A stretch of 64,000 nt of DNA from Nectonema munidae (GCA_030549495.1 JAUIRK010000009.1:1-64000), one strand, 5' to 3'; shown: positions 45,100-57,656, numbered from the stretch's first letter. Notes: generated by a model not told the origin, from the letters alone. A program made the numbers and translations.

Positions 45100-48057
45100 T
45101 TGCTTCAAGTCTTTAAGTTGCCTTGTTCTCATAGTGATCTTAGGCTATTTCATTTAAATATTAGAAGTCTAAGTAGAAATTATGACTATCTTGAATTGTT
45201 ATTGGAGCAGTTTAGTTTTTCCTTCTATATTATAGTTTTAAGCGAAATATGGAATAATTTTGAAAGCTCTTTCCCTCAACTAGCTAATTATTCTTTCAAG
45301 TATGCTAAAAGAGAGTCTAGAGGTGGTGGTGTAGGATTGTTTTTCTCTCATCGGTTAGATTTCGAAAATTTTGAAATTTTAAATTGCCCGTTTAATTCTT
45401 GTGAATCCTTGTCTGCATCTTCTCGTTTAAATAGCATTGAATTCACTGTTTTCTGCATATATCGATCACCTTCTAGTAGGTTATCGGAATTAAATTTTTT
45501 TATGGATTCAATCATTTTGCCATTGATAACAGATAATAGTTTCCTCATCAGAGATTTCAATATTGATTTACTAAAACTTGGTTATGGTACTCAAGAGTTT
45601 GAATTTTTAAATAAATTCTCACAATTTTGTGCCTTTAATTACTAAGTCTACAAGAATAAACTTTATCAATCAATCACTTATTGATAATATATTTTCAAAC
45701 CGTGTATTTGATGTTAGGACTTATAATATCGTTACAGATATTTCTGACCAATTTCCAAATGTGGCCTTATGTATTTTTTTCATACTTCTCATACGTGAAT
45801 TACAGATAGTTATAATAGGCGTATTTTTTCGCACAATAACATCAGTAGTTTTATTACAAATATTGACACCATTAATTGAAATTCTTTTTTTGAAAAAATT
45901 GACCCTAATTCAGCTTTCAATAAATTTTTCCTTTTATTTAAAAGTTGCTATGATAAAAATTTTCTTTTTGTAAAAGTTAGCCAAAAAATTTGCAATCATT
46001 GGTTGAACAAGGAACTCTCGAGCCTCAGAAAAAGAAAAGTTTATTTGTACTCTAAATTTAGAAAATGTTATTGTGGTGAAATTAGTTATAAGAAATTTCT
46101 TAAGTTCTATAAATTTAAAGTTAAGCAGGCTAAAGCCCTTTTTACTCTTAAAAACTTTTGAAATCCACAAATAGGTCTTTTTGGAGTACAATCAAAACTT
46201 TTATGAAGCCTAGTGCAAGTTCTCTGAACATAACATTTTTTCCTGATAAGCTTAAGGTAAGTTTTTTTCCTGTGTGTCTCTCTTCTCATTATGTATCCCT
46301 TTGGAAACACATTGATACCAACATAAAATATAACTATTTTGAGTTTAATCTTCTGGGCCTGATGACATTTTTATGTCAGTAATTGCTAAGTCTAATTTTT
46401 CTTATGTTAATTGCTTAGTCCATATTTTCAGCCTTTCTTTGTCTTCTGGTATCTTTCCATCAGCCTTAAAGCTTACAAAAGTCATACCTCTTTTAAAATC
46501 AAATAAGAAATCAAGTAATATCAACTCATATCAACCAATTAGCTTAGCTTCTTGCTTTTCAAAAATTTTTGAAAGAATAATTTTGACTAAGTTAATATCT
46601 TTTTTTGATAGACACAATTTCATTTCTCCGTATCAACTAGGCTTTTCAAAGAATCGTTCAACTCAGGATGCTCTTTTCAGCTTTGTTCATCATGTATCCA
46701 GCTCATTTTTTAATAGTAAATCTACTTAGGGAATATTTCTTGACTTCAATACCTTTCAATACAGTTGATCATGTTCTATTATTGCATAAACTGAACCGAT
46801 ATGGAATTAGGGGATCTTTTCTTATTTGGATTTCTTCTTTTTTGTATTCACGCCCCAACTTTATTTTTTATTATAATTCTTCTTTAGTTTGCAACGTTAA
46901 TGTAGGAGTTCCCCAAGGTTCCATAATCGGACCTTTTTTATTTCTTGTTTTCATAAATGATATTGTTAGGTGTTATGGCGTAAGGAGTAGTGGAAATAGA
47001 CTTTATTGAAAGAACAGTAACACGTAAAAAGGTAACCTTTACGGTACAAAGATAACATATACAATGTGAACTATATATATATATACAAAAACATTTAGTG
47101 GTGCTTCAGGGTGTATTTACAAAGTATGTGAAAGCATGCTAAACAGTCAGTGATACTCAAGGATAATTGTAACTTGTGAAAACACTTATTACATTATGTA
47201 TCAATTTTCACCTTTAAATTTCATTCTTTATGCTGATGATGTCTTAATCACATATCCTTTTGAATACATCAGCGCGTTAGAAATTGAAAAAGTGAATTGT
47301 TTTTTGGATTTGATATACAATTGGACATTAGTCAACAAACTTCCATTGAATGTGTCTAAATGTTATTATATGACTTTTTCTAATAAAACTGCTGTAAATA
47401 AATATGCATTAAAAATCAACAATGAAACTTTGCAAAAGGTCTATCAAACTCAATATTTGGGAGTTGTAATTGATTGTAATCCCTAATGGAAAACCCATGT
47501 TAAGCACCTCATTACTAAAGTTTCCCCGAATTTATGGAATTATGTTCAAGTTCAAATCATATTTCAATAATATTACACGTATTAAACTTTTTAATGCATT
47601 AATATATCCTCATTTGTTGTATGCCACGATTCTTTGGCAAAACTCGGATAGAAAACAAATAAATATGCTTGAATCTTCTATAAAAAGTTAGTTAATTTTG
47701 TTAATCATTCTTCATTGGAAAAGTATCACGTTTCTATTTATCAAATTGTTTCCTATTCTCTTTGTACATTTGCTTACAAAAACTTTTACTTAAACGGGCA
47801 CTTTAGTTTCTGGTATTTTGCTAATAATGAGGTGCATGATCATTTGACAAGGCAGAATAATGCATTACATATGCAATACTTTAAAAAGAAATCATTTTTT
47901 TTGCAAAATTCTTACTAAAAGCATAAAGACTTTCAATTCCCTCCATCTTTATTCGGAGTATTCGAGCAACCAAGCGTTCAAAAAGAAGCTGAAAGAGAAG
48001 ATTCGCTTAACGGCTCAATTTATTTTTTTGTTGCTTTGTTTAACTTCTTTCTTCTAA
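45100..48057 (+). mobile_element. CR1/Jockey-group LINE, decayed
   Basis: Non-LTR retrotransposon ORF2 remnant. The endonuclease domain opens at 45100-45645 (HLNIRSLSRN, LSEIW, GGGVGLF, YRSPSS, DFNIDLL). Reverse transcriptase follows in several frames: LKLTKVIPLLKSNKK and PISLASCFSKIFERII (46373-46729), VPQGSIIGPFLFLVFINDI (about 46900-46965), the catalytic YADDVLITY (about 47229) and C-terminal parts with HDHLTRQNNALHM (to 48057). Multiple frame changes and stops make it non-functional. The gap between the VPQG and YADD blocks holds a 216-bp insertion. The 5' end is not determined. The 3' UTR probably resumes after the hAT insertion, at 51112-51345. Confidence 0.85.
46978..47193. mobile_element. 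216-bp insertion in the LINE reverse transcriptase
   Basis: Non-coding sequence separating the VPQG..FINDI block from the YADD block, which in LINEs lie only a few dozen residues apart. It is flanked by a 5-bp direct repeat TTATG (46973-46977 and 47194-47198). It contains a short TA microsatellite. The family is not recognised. Confidence 0.5.
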
Positions 48058-48215
48058 TTTTTTCTTTTTTTTCCTGAATCTTTTGTTCATATATTTTTAC
48101 ATATTATATATATTTGTGAATATGTATATAAATGTAAATATAAAATTTCTTTTTTCTTAATTACTTATGTGATTATTTAGTAGTAATCTTGACTTAACTT
48201 TCATTGTGCATATAC

Positions 48216-51111
48216 AGTGTTACCAGATCTACGGATTTATCCGTATTTTACGGATTTTTTAGGTAAAAATTGTCTACGGATATTCTACGGACGGATTTTT
48301 GCTTCTTCCTGATTTTTTTACGGATTTTTTTTTTCTACGGAATTTTTACGGATTTTTACAACAAAAACAAACAATTCCATTTCTCAATGTCTGCTCTTCC
48401 TCAAATTTCTTTTGTTGATCTTCTTCTATAGGTTTGGTTTCTTTAAGGTTTGTTTTTGTTTTTCTTTATTTCATTTGCTTTTACTTTTTAAATATTGATA
48501 TTATGTAATATTCGAATGTGTTACCTATTTAATTTATTTACATGTTCTCTTTTTTAAGCTCTTCAAATTTTATTGAAGCCTTTTTTATAGATCTGTACGC
48601 CGTTTCTGTTTGCTTTACAACAAAAATATTTTGTTGTTTAAATTTGCAAGATGTCATGTTCAGATAGTTCAGTCTTTGATACCTCTTCCCCTAAAAAAAA
48701 TTACGCCTACAAAAAAAGTACGAGCAATCTTATAAAAGAGAGTGGGAAAAAAAGTTAAGTGGGCTGAAAAGTGGCGGATCTGAAGGTTCAGCCTTTTGTA
48801 CATTATGCTCTAAAAAGCTATTGGTTGGTAAGGGTGGAATTAAGGATCTAGAAAAACATGCTAAAACTACAATCCACATTAAAAATGAAAAAACTGTGAG
48901 CGAGACAGAAAGAAAAGCTTTCAAATCTTTTATTAAAAAAAAACATGAAGATCCAGTCCACAAATCGGAAGTAATTTTTTGCAATTGGATGGTGGAGCAC
49001 AACTTGTCTTTTCTTCTCGCTGATCATTTTACCCGAATTCTACCGAAATTGTGCCCTGATTCGGATATTGCAAAAAAATTTCAATGCAAACGAACTAAAG
49101 CGGCATGTATAATTAAGTCTGCTATGGCTCCCTGTTACGAAAATCAAACCATAAACTTCATGAAAAGAAATTATTACAGTCTAATGATGGATGAAAGTAC
49201 AGATAGAGGAGATCGTAAGCATGCAGCAATTTTATGTAGGGTGTATGATACCTCTTCTTATTCTGTGAAAATAAGGTTTTATGCTCTACTACCATGCCCT
49301 AATGCCACTGGTGAAGAATTGTTTCGTATCATGGATGAAAAACTGAAAAAAGATGGTGTCGGTTATGAAAAGCTTATTGGCTGGAACTCGGATGGAGCGG
49401 CCGCAATGTTGGGAACAAAAAACTCTGTTGTTTCGCGTCTAAAAAAACAGCAGCCAGCACTCTTTGTTTTACATTGTGTTTGCCATATTGCGCATCTATG
49501 CGCCTGCTACGCATCCAAGGCATTTCCAAATCACCTTGAAGAATTACTCGTCGACATCTACTACTTTTTTCATCGTAGTGGAAAACGTATAAGTAAGTAA
49601 TTCGTAGTCTAAAAGAATTAAATTTTTTGTTTTATTATTTTGTAATTTTGTTTCTCAGCTCAGTATGAGGAATTTCAGCAGTTTGTAGAAGTACAACCTC
49701 ACACTCTTCTAAAACCAGCGCAAACAAGATGGTTGTCACTCGAAATGTGTTCAGAAAGAATTGTTGAACAATGGCCAGCTTTACTTTCTTTTTTCTGCTC
49801 TCACGAAGAACAAGAATCGAATAAAAGAATTAGAAACATAATGGAGCATCTTAAAAATCCTATCAATAGAGCCTGTTTCATGTTTTTGAAAGCAGTTTTA
49901 CCGATATTCAATCGCTTCAATATTTTGTTCCAAGTATTACCTTTTTTCTAGGTTTTAATATTGTGGTTTAAATGTTGAAATGTTTTTAAGTCCTCGAAGC
50001 CAAATATACACACATTGTTGTCTGAAATGGAGATCACACTCAAGTCATTTTTAGCCAGATTTGTTAGACCCGAGGAAGTTTCATCGAAGAAAGATCCAAC
50101 GACCGTATGTATCGATATGGAATTTCAGTTACCAGATGAGGCTATTTTTATAGGTCATCAAACGCGTGTTTTTTTAAAAGAAAATGAGGATGAGATTGAC
50201 AGATATGAACTGAAAGAATTTATGAAGTTATTTTATCTTTTCCTTTCTAAAACTTAAAAATGTTCTCAAAATGTATTTTTAATCTAGTAATATAAGAAAT
50301 TATTATGTTCGAGCTGTTAATCGATTGAAAGCAAAGCTACCTTTTGGAGATCCGATTTTGGACCATCTTCGTATTCTGGATCCAAATGAAAGAACTAAAA
50401 TTACGACTTTATCAGGCATTATTAACACCATTTAGTTAACTTCAAATTTTGAAATTTATATTTTTAGTTAATGCTTTAGTAGAAAGATTTCCACACATTG
50501 TTCCTCTGGATGAATTGGATCAATTGGCACACGAATTTCTAGACTACCAATTCATGAAAATTCCCTCTGATTTAGAAAATTGTGGAGTTGACGCTTTCTG
50601 GGGAAAACTTAGCAAATTAGAGACCTTGGAAGGAAAAATAAGATTCCCATTACTTTGTGAACTAATGATAGCATTGTTAGTTTTACCTCATTCAAATGCA
50701 GACTGTGAACGTCTTTTCAGGTATAGCCTAGAGTAATTTTTTTTGAATAATATTTTTTTCTTTTTAGCATGATCAATAATATCAAGACAAGTAAAAGAAA
50801 TCAGCTTGATATTTCAACTATATCAGCCCTTCTGCATGTCAAAACTAACGACCAAGGTGTACTCTGTTACGACTACGACCCGCCAGAAAGTGTCATTAAA
50901 ATTTCATCTTCCGTAACTCCTAAAGGATCACACAATTAAAAATTTAATAGTTTTTTGTTTTGAATATTTTGTAATTTTATTTAATAAATTTTATTTTTAG
51001 TCAAAACTAGCATGATAGAACCGCTCTTGATTAAAAACTTGAATCTACGGATTTCTACGGATTTTTAGGACATGTTTTACGGATTTTTGATAAAGTTTGC
51101 CTGGCAACACT
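48216..51111 (+). mobile_element. Nearly intact hAT transposon
   Basis: 2.9-kb element with inverted ends AGTGTTACCAG and CTGGCAACACT (one mismatch) and an 8-bp target duplication, GCATATAC (48208-48215) versus GCATATAT (51112-51119), matching at 7 of 8 positions. Both subterminal regions carry several copies of TACGGATTTTT, likely transposase binding sites. It encodes a six-exon transposase. The surrounding sequence looks like the 3' part of the LINE at 45100, so the hAT is the younger insertion. Confidence 0.9.
48719..50939 (+). CDS. hAT transposase, six exons with short introns
   Basis: Cut-and-paste transposase. Exon 1 (48719-49592) carries a BED-type zinc finger (FCTLCSKKLL with a following histidine pair) and the RNase H-like core, with catalytic Asp in MMDESTDRGD and the family WNSDGAAAMLG and LHCVCHIAHLC motifs. 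Then come exon 2 (49659-49933, TRWLSLEMC), exon 3 (49991-50226), exon 4 (50288-50415), exon 5 (50468-50720) and exon 6 (50768-50939, ends TAA). Exon 5 ends in the hAT dimerisation region and, with exon 6, forms CERLFSMINNIKTSKRNQL including the catalytic Glu. Introns are 47-66 bp; the fourth looks GC-AG rather than GT-AG. The likely original ATG is 48651, but two A-runs (48693-48700 and 48711-48717) throw it out of frame, so the N-terminus is damaged. All core motifs survive. An open stretch at 48821 begins at an internal Met. Confidence 0.8.
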
Positions 51112-51345
51112 GCATATATATTTGAGTATGCATACATACACACATACATCCATATATATATATTACTTTCATTCCAAGAGTGGATCATCTCGATGATTAT
51201 TTTCATAATCCTTTGGCACTCTTTTTTAAAGTTATCTTATTTTTTTCAACATGTTTCATTTTAATGTTTATATTGTTTGCTATATTTGCGTTTTCCTTCT
51301 TTTAATTCATGTTTTCAATAAATGCTTACATACTTAATTAAAATC
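51112..51345 (+). mobile_element. Probable LINE 3' UTR downstream of the hAT insertion
   Basis: Begins with the hAT target duplication and ends with TTCAATAAATGCTTACATAC, a polyadenylation-like end. TA/CA-rich microsatellite sequence resembles that just left of the hAT (48090-48215). Assignment to the LINE at 45100 rests on this continuity and is inference. Confidence 0.5.
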
Positions 51346-51625
51346 ATAAAATTCGAATAGAAAATTATCTACCATTTAAAAATTTAGACGAAATTTGGAT
51401 AAGCTTTTAAAATAATAAAACACAATAATAATTGGCATCACTAGAGAAATCTAAATAAAGAAGAAATAGAGGAGATTAAACTAGTGACACCATTTTAATA
51501 TGTTCATTAAAACTCAGAATTAGTTCCCAAAATGGGTGACGTTGGTTAGTTTTATATCATATATATTAATTATTTTAAATCTGATTTGTTAACTTTGTAG
51601 ATTTAAATCTTTTTTTTTATATTTA
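51346..51625. other. AT-rich spacer between LINEs
   Basis: No feature recognised. Confidence 0.4.
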
Positions 51626-54600
51626 TTCAATTAATTTAATTGGCCAATCTCGGACATCCCATCAGCTTCAGATCACTCCTTCATAACATTTCAATTTCTA
51701 ATAAACACAACAACCATCAAAAACTATAAACCCTACGAAAATCTCCCACCCCTTCAATCATTTCCCTCCATTTTGCTGTTAAAAAAGAATACAAAAGGCA
51801 AGACTTCAAGCCAAATAGAACTCATGGGTAAATTTCACCAGCCAGCACTCAAGCAATCCATGGAACATCATCAATAGGCTAACTAAAAAGAAAAAACCTT
51901 CTATTCTCCCTAAAACAATACTTCCCTGCTCATCCGATGATACGACACATTACAACCCTCCATTTCTATCGACAATTTTCCCCCCGACTATCCCTCTTTT
52001 GATCTCCCCTTTCACCACACAATTCGAGAACACTCTAAAGACATCATTCACTCAATCCAAAACCCTACTATTCCTCCAATCACGCTAAATAAATTAAACA
52101 TAGCAGAAAACTATCTTAAAACAAATGCTTCATCTAGGTTCGACCATATCTCACCCAAACATATTAAAAAATCAATACACATTCTAAACAAACATTTACT
52201 CCTTATTTTCAGCATGCCTTACTCATTTACATTTCCCCAACGTTTGGAAAATCGGCAAATTCATACTCATTCATAAACCCAATAAAAATTCAAGCCTCAT
52301 TCAAAATTCTACTACCATACTAGGCAAACTTTTCGAAAAAATCATTCAGAAACGTCTAGTCCACTACATCCTATCCCGTAACCTCATCCATCACACGCAA
52401 TTTTCATAACTTCCCAACAAAAATACGGAAACATCACTATCTTGTCTAACCACCTACCTTGACTCTTCCCTTTATACTCAGAAAATTTCTTCTACAATCT
52501 TCCTAGGCATAAACAACGCTTTCCACTCATCCTGGCATCCTGCCATGATCACTAACCTTGCCCACAAATCATTTCCTCCTTACATCATCAAATTTATAAG
52601 CTCATACCTTTCAAACCGCTCTCTCATTTTCCGACATCGCGCTTCACTTTGAATCCATAAGCTAACCTCTCGACTCCCCAAGGAGGATGTCTTTCCGATA
52701 TCCTCTGGCTAGTTCTCATAGACCCGCTTCTCGATCTAATCTGCACCAACACAGATTTATCTCAATGTTTTTCAGACGACATATTATTGACCTTCACCAG
52801 TAAATCTCAACAACAAAACCTCACCAAAGCTTCTTCATTTCTACTAAGGCTACAAGAAAGAACAAACACACATAAGATATTCTTTAACTCCAACAAAACC
52901 AGCCTCATTCAGTTCACACGCAGACACACAGAATATTTAGCCCTTCATTTAAATATCTCTATTTCTATAACTGCCTCAAAGACTATCAAATATCAAGGAC
53001 TAAACCTCCAGTCCAACCTAAAATTTTCAATACACTTTAAAAAAATATAACAAAAACTCTCAGTCACGCTTTTTTCACTTAAAAGCGCTATCTCTTATAA
53101 ATGGGGCCTCCGTCCCAAACACACCAAATACATATACTAATCCTTAATCCTCTCAGTAACTCAATAAGGAATTCTTTCCTGGGGCATCTCCTAAAAACAC
53201 CCCACAACCATCTATTTTCTCAACAAGATACACCGTCTCTGCCTACTTTGCATCACCAACGCATATCGTACTACTTCCACACAATGCCTAGAAATTCTTA
53301 CAAACACCGTACCATTACAACTTCAACTCAAAAACACTATTATTAAGCGCTTCATCTTGACTTACAATAACTTACTTCCCCCTTTCTTCCGATCACACCC
53401 AACCATAATACTCCATCCTATTCTTTCTACTCTCATCTATTATCAAAATACGCACCAAATATTGCTAACTACCTAGTTCATCCCTCTATACATCCATCTC
53501 TTTTAACTCACCCATCTGCACAAAATCCATTCAAAACATCTATATGCAAAAACAAATTTTTTGCAAAACAATCAATTTCCTACCTTTGCTCTACCTCTTT
53601 ATCAACCTCCCTACGTATCTTCACAGACGCCTAAAAGAAATCCCTAAGTATCTCCTTTGCTTACGCCTTCTTCAAAGGCTCTTCCACCCGCCCCTTTTAC
53701 ACCCATCGCTCCCGATTAAATCCTCTACTCTCAATCTCCGAATGGGAGATTTTTAGCCTTTTACACGCCTGCACTACGATAACCAATAACATTAACTATC
53801 TCCTTCCCCACTTTACTACCATCCATTTCTATACCGATGCACAAAACATAATCCACAATCTCTCTCTATCACACAACAATCACTTTCCCTCCTTTCAACT
53901 CGCCTCCTCCCTAATCAATCTTACAAAACATTACCACATAAACCTATGCTGATGCCCTGATCACCTAAACATACCAGAAAACTCCCTTGTAGACTACTTA
54001 ACCTCAAACTTACACCTAACCTCCCCCATCCCTCTCATTAACTCCCATCCTCTCAAAACTTTTCTAACCCACATTCACTTATCCTCTCTAGAAGAATGGC
54101 AGATGTCCATATCTTCATCTCAAAATGCACTAATCTCCTCTTTACCACACATCAGCAGAATTCACACAACATTCAAAAACAAAAAATTTACACTACCTCG
54201 TCCAACCATTCGTTGGCTATCAGGCCACTGCCCATGCAAAGCATATCTCTTCCGAATTAAAGTTAGCGAAAAACCATACTGTCATTTCGGATGCGACACA
54301 ATAAAACGCCATACCATCTCATCTTCACATGTCAAATCTTCTCTTATCATCGCCAAGATCTTTTATTTCGCTACCTTTCTTTACTTAATAGATCTCCAAC
54401 AACACTCTCAGATTTCTGTTACACCCAACACTTAAAAAATCCCTAACAACCCTCATTGACAGCATTGAAACAACTCTCACCACTATTGAAACTCTATAAC
54501 AAACTAATCTGCCTTTCCTTTCTATTTTTAGAATAACATCTGTAACTCCTCCCTATCTCTACCAACATCTTCATCCTCCTAAAACAATTCTCAAGCTTAC

Positions 54601-55160
54601 GCGAGCATATCAGCACACGCTGGAAAGTGCTTTGAAATCGACCTATTTACCTACCAATTAATTTTGTTTATAATTTTATATTTGAATGCTCATCTTTTTT
54701 TATCAATTTTTCTCTGATCTCTTTTGATGATCATCTACTGCTCATATAACTTTATCTTATCTATACAGCACTCATCTGATTTTCACAACAAAAAAATAAA
54801 AAGCTTACTCAAAATAATTTTTTTTTATCCCACTAGTCAGCGCCAGAAATAAAAAACGAAAAAAGACATTTTACCTCTGCTCATCTCTTCTTTTAAAATA
54901 CTTACCCAGATCCTTAAGAAATATCTCATCCTACTCCAAATTTAAACAAGACTTTTTATAAATCTACTCAATGAACCCACTCATTAAAGCACAGTTCACT
55001 ATCAGTTTTATTTTCTTTATCATATATTACTATTATTTTTTAACATATAAATATACTTACACTTTTCTCATTTTCCTTTCGTTGTATTTACTTAAGTGAT
55101 TCTTTCACTACAAACTTTTGTTTGATCCCAATAAAATTGATTTGATTTGATTTGAAAATA
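51626..55160 (+). mobile_element. RNase H-bearing LINE (I/R1/Jockey-like), decayed
   Basis: Recognisable pieces in order: an endonuclease end (about 51650-51780), reverse transcriptase parts (FHSSWHPAMITNLAHKSFP and PPYIIKFISSYLSNRSLIF near 52520-52620; CFSDDILLTF near 52768, where most LINEs have Y/FADD), an RNase H-like region (FYTDAQNIIH and HLNIPENSLVDYL, about 53830-54000), and a C-terminal RWLSGHCPCKAYLFRIK segment with Cys/His residues (54103-54435). Frames are broken many times. The 3' end is a TTGATTTGATTTGATTTG repeat tail after AATAAAA (about 55128-55155). The plus strand is strikingly rich in C and poor in G through the coding part, unlike any other element here. Confidence 0.8.
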
Positions 55161-56236
55161 CAAGCAAAAATTTTAATTTATCTACTGATAGTGGAAATTT
55201 TCAAATTAAATTTTCTTACTATTTGTTAGAATGGAGTACATTTTTACAATTTTATTTTTATAAACTTTAAATTATATTGGATCTTTATTTTCATATACGA
55301 ATTTTTCGAAAATTTCTAATTTTAGAACATACTACAAATGGAAACACACTTTTTACAATTTTTATTTATTTTTATAAATTTTAAATTATATTGATTTTTT
55401 TATAATCTCTTCACATTATTTATAACTAATAATGTTGCGTATATAAGTATATATATCGCTTTGGAGATGCTTTTTTGATATTTGTTATGGGGAAAATTTT
55501 ATACATAGAAATTTTCATATGATAGTTTGATCAATATTAAAACAAGAATAAAAAAGTCTCTTTTGATATAAGGTATTTTAATCTAAATCAATTTTGAAAA
55601 TTGTAGTAGAGTAAAGTAAAACTTAGATTTATTAAATTTTTCAACGTAGAAAATTAGATAGCATTTTTAGTATAAAATTGGCATCATTATGATGTATCCC
55701 ACGTAATGATTGGATCTAAAATGCGCATGAAGATTGTATTTTACAATCTTCTATACATATTTATCTAACAAAATCACGCTAAAAATAGGATGAAGGCGAC
55801 CTCTAATCCGTTTCACCATGAGGGATTTAGCAATACGCGAATTTTGTGATAAATATAAATACTATAAGGAAAGAAATGTGCATGCACATATGAACAGACA
55901 AGTATGGTAAATAATGAAAAACATTTACATGATCAGTGTAGAATCTGGGAAGAGATGACTGATTATATTTGCGTTAAATCTTAAAAGTTAGACGGTTCGA
56001 TTGATATAAAATACAAAAAATTATTCATTAATGTTAAATCTATGTGTATAAAAATTTTGGTATTGGATCTATATTTGAAAACTAGTCAAAATATAAAGTT
56101 TTTTGAAGAGGTGATATATTTTGCGTTGAAATGACACCATCATGTATATAGACCAAAAATTTAACTTTTTCGAAAAAAAAACTAGCTCTTTTTGGTGAAA
56201 AGTTAGCCAATGAAAAAACTGAAGCTTTCCTAAAAT
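55161..56236. other. AT-rich spacer
   Basis: No gene recognised. A ~45-bp motif (ATTTTTATAAACTTTAAATT type) occurs twice, near 55242 and 55347. Confidence 0.45.
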
Positions 56237-56248
56237 AAGTATTGTTTG

Positions 56249-56397
56249 TTTTAAAAGTAGGCAGATGGCTTAGTAGTATAAGGGTGGGGTCTCGATTCAG
56301 ATGGTCTGGGTTCGATTCCTAATTATGACTATCATTACCATCTGTCCAGCTATGGATGTTTACTCTTCCCTTGGATGCGATACTGACAACTAAAAAA
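56249..56397 (+). mobile_element. tRNA-derived SINE 1
   Basis: 149-bp insertion between perfect 12-bp direct repeats AAGTATTGTTTG (56237-56248 and 56398-56409). The head has an A-box-like TGGCTTAGTAGTATAAGG and a B box GGTTCGATTCC, the two internal RNA polymerase III promoter parts. The body then has TATGGATGTTTACTCTTCCC and an A-rich end. The cloverleaf is not intact. Confidence 0.85.
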
Positions 56398-56635
56398 AAG
56401 TATTGTTTGAAAAATCATCAGATATATTTTTGACTAATATCAGAAATGTAGTCTAAGAACATCTGAAAAATTTACAAAGAAATAAATATGAGTATTGTTA
56501 AATAACTTTAAAATACATAGCTGGATAAAGAGTTATTTCACTATGAATTACACTAAGTTTGAGGAACATATTCTAGGATTTCATGAAAAACTTATAGACA
56601 AAGAAAAATACTAGGTTCCCAGCATGACTTACAAT

Positions 56636-56785
56636 TTTTTTTTTGACAGGGTGTTTCATGCAAGGGAAGTAGAAACTTCCATATCTGCACTGATGAACTT
56701 TTTATGATAAGTCGATGGCATCGCCGGGATTCGAACCCAAAGGCTTTGGATCCGTAGGCGACGCCTCTACCTATCAGCCCACCAG
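56636..56785 (-). mobile_element. tRNA-derived SINE 2
   Basis: 150-bp insertion on the minus strand between direct repeats CTTACAAT (56628-56635 and 56786-56793). Read on the minus strand, the head has TGGGCTGATAGGTAGAGGC (A box) and GGTTCGAATCC (B box), then a body with TATGGAAGTTTCTACTTCCC and an A tail. The tail is similar to SINE 1, while the tRNA-like head is different. Confidence 0.85.
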
Positions 56786-56997
56786 CTTACAATATTCTTA
56801 TATACTTACAATATTCATTATAAACTGAGATTGGAGAAATTTCTGTAAAAAAATGGAGAAATTTTATGGTAACCATTGAGAAATTTTTTTATGTATTTGT
56901 AATTTGTTGTAAAAATTCTCGTTTCATATGTATTGAAATTGAAAATTATATTTACTATTACATTTCGAGTCGCTACTCTAGGTTAAGACTGTATTAA

Positions 56998-57325
56998 GAC
57001 TTTATAGTGGGAACCCTGGTCTAAATATTTTTGGAAGTTTCTTATCTAATTATGAAATAATACAAGTTATAATGAGATTACAGTTATTTATTTTAAAAAA
57101 TATTAGAAAGAGGAAACATTTTAATTATTGTTATATACAGACATTTTTTATTCAAATGACTTTATAGTGGGAACACTGGTCTAAATATTTTTGGAAGTTT
57201 CTTATCTAATTATGAAATAATAGAAGTTATAATGAGATTACATTTTGAATAAAAAAATGTCTGTATAGTGTTTTTTTATAACAATAATTAAAATGTTTCC
57301 TCTTTCTAATATTTTTTAAAATAAA
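56998..57325. repeat. Fold-back structure with interleaved direct repeats
   Basis: An ~85-bp direct repeat (56998-57082 and 57158-57242, starting GACTTTATAGTGGGAAC) alternates with two arms of a ~70-bp near-perfect inverted repeat (57091-57157 and 57243-57325; ATATTAGAAAGAGGAAACAT and its complement). The right arm has a small insertion. Transcribed, it would form a long hairpin enclosing one direct-repeat copy. Confidence 0.85.
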
Positions 57326-57656
57326 TATTGTTAAAAATTTTAGTAGGTACTTAACTTTTATTTCTTTTGTTTCTAATTTTTCTTATATATCTTCTTTTCT
57401 AAATTTCTCCTATCATTTTTGATAGAAAATTTAACTTGTTTTTTTTATATATTTTTTGATGAATATAATTTTCATCAAAATGGATGGATTAAAATTTTCC
57501 AAGACTTTAAAGATTTATAATCACATCATAAAAAGATATATCATGAGCACATTCAAAACTTAGTTCTGATCTTCTTACACATGTAAACACTGCAAATAAA
57601 TTTATAAAAATTCATTTTATTTTTTGAATAAAGTAATCCGTAAAATATTTTAGATA
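57326..57656. other. AT-rich spacer
   Basis: No feature recognised. Confidence 0.4.

Noticed and set aside
52787-53346. Independent host genes in the C-rich open stretches
   Set aside because: Order and motifs match a decayed LINE reverse transcriptase, and the region ends with a LINE-type TTGAT repeat tail.
56249-56330. Possible tRNA gene at the head of SINE 1 (and of SINE 2 at about 56700-56785)
   Set aside because: A and B boxes are present but stems do not pair as in a real tRNA, and each is part of a 150-bp insertion with an A-rich tail and target duplications.
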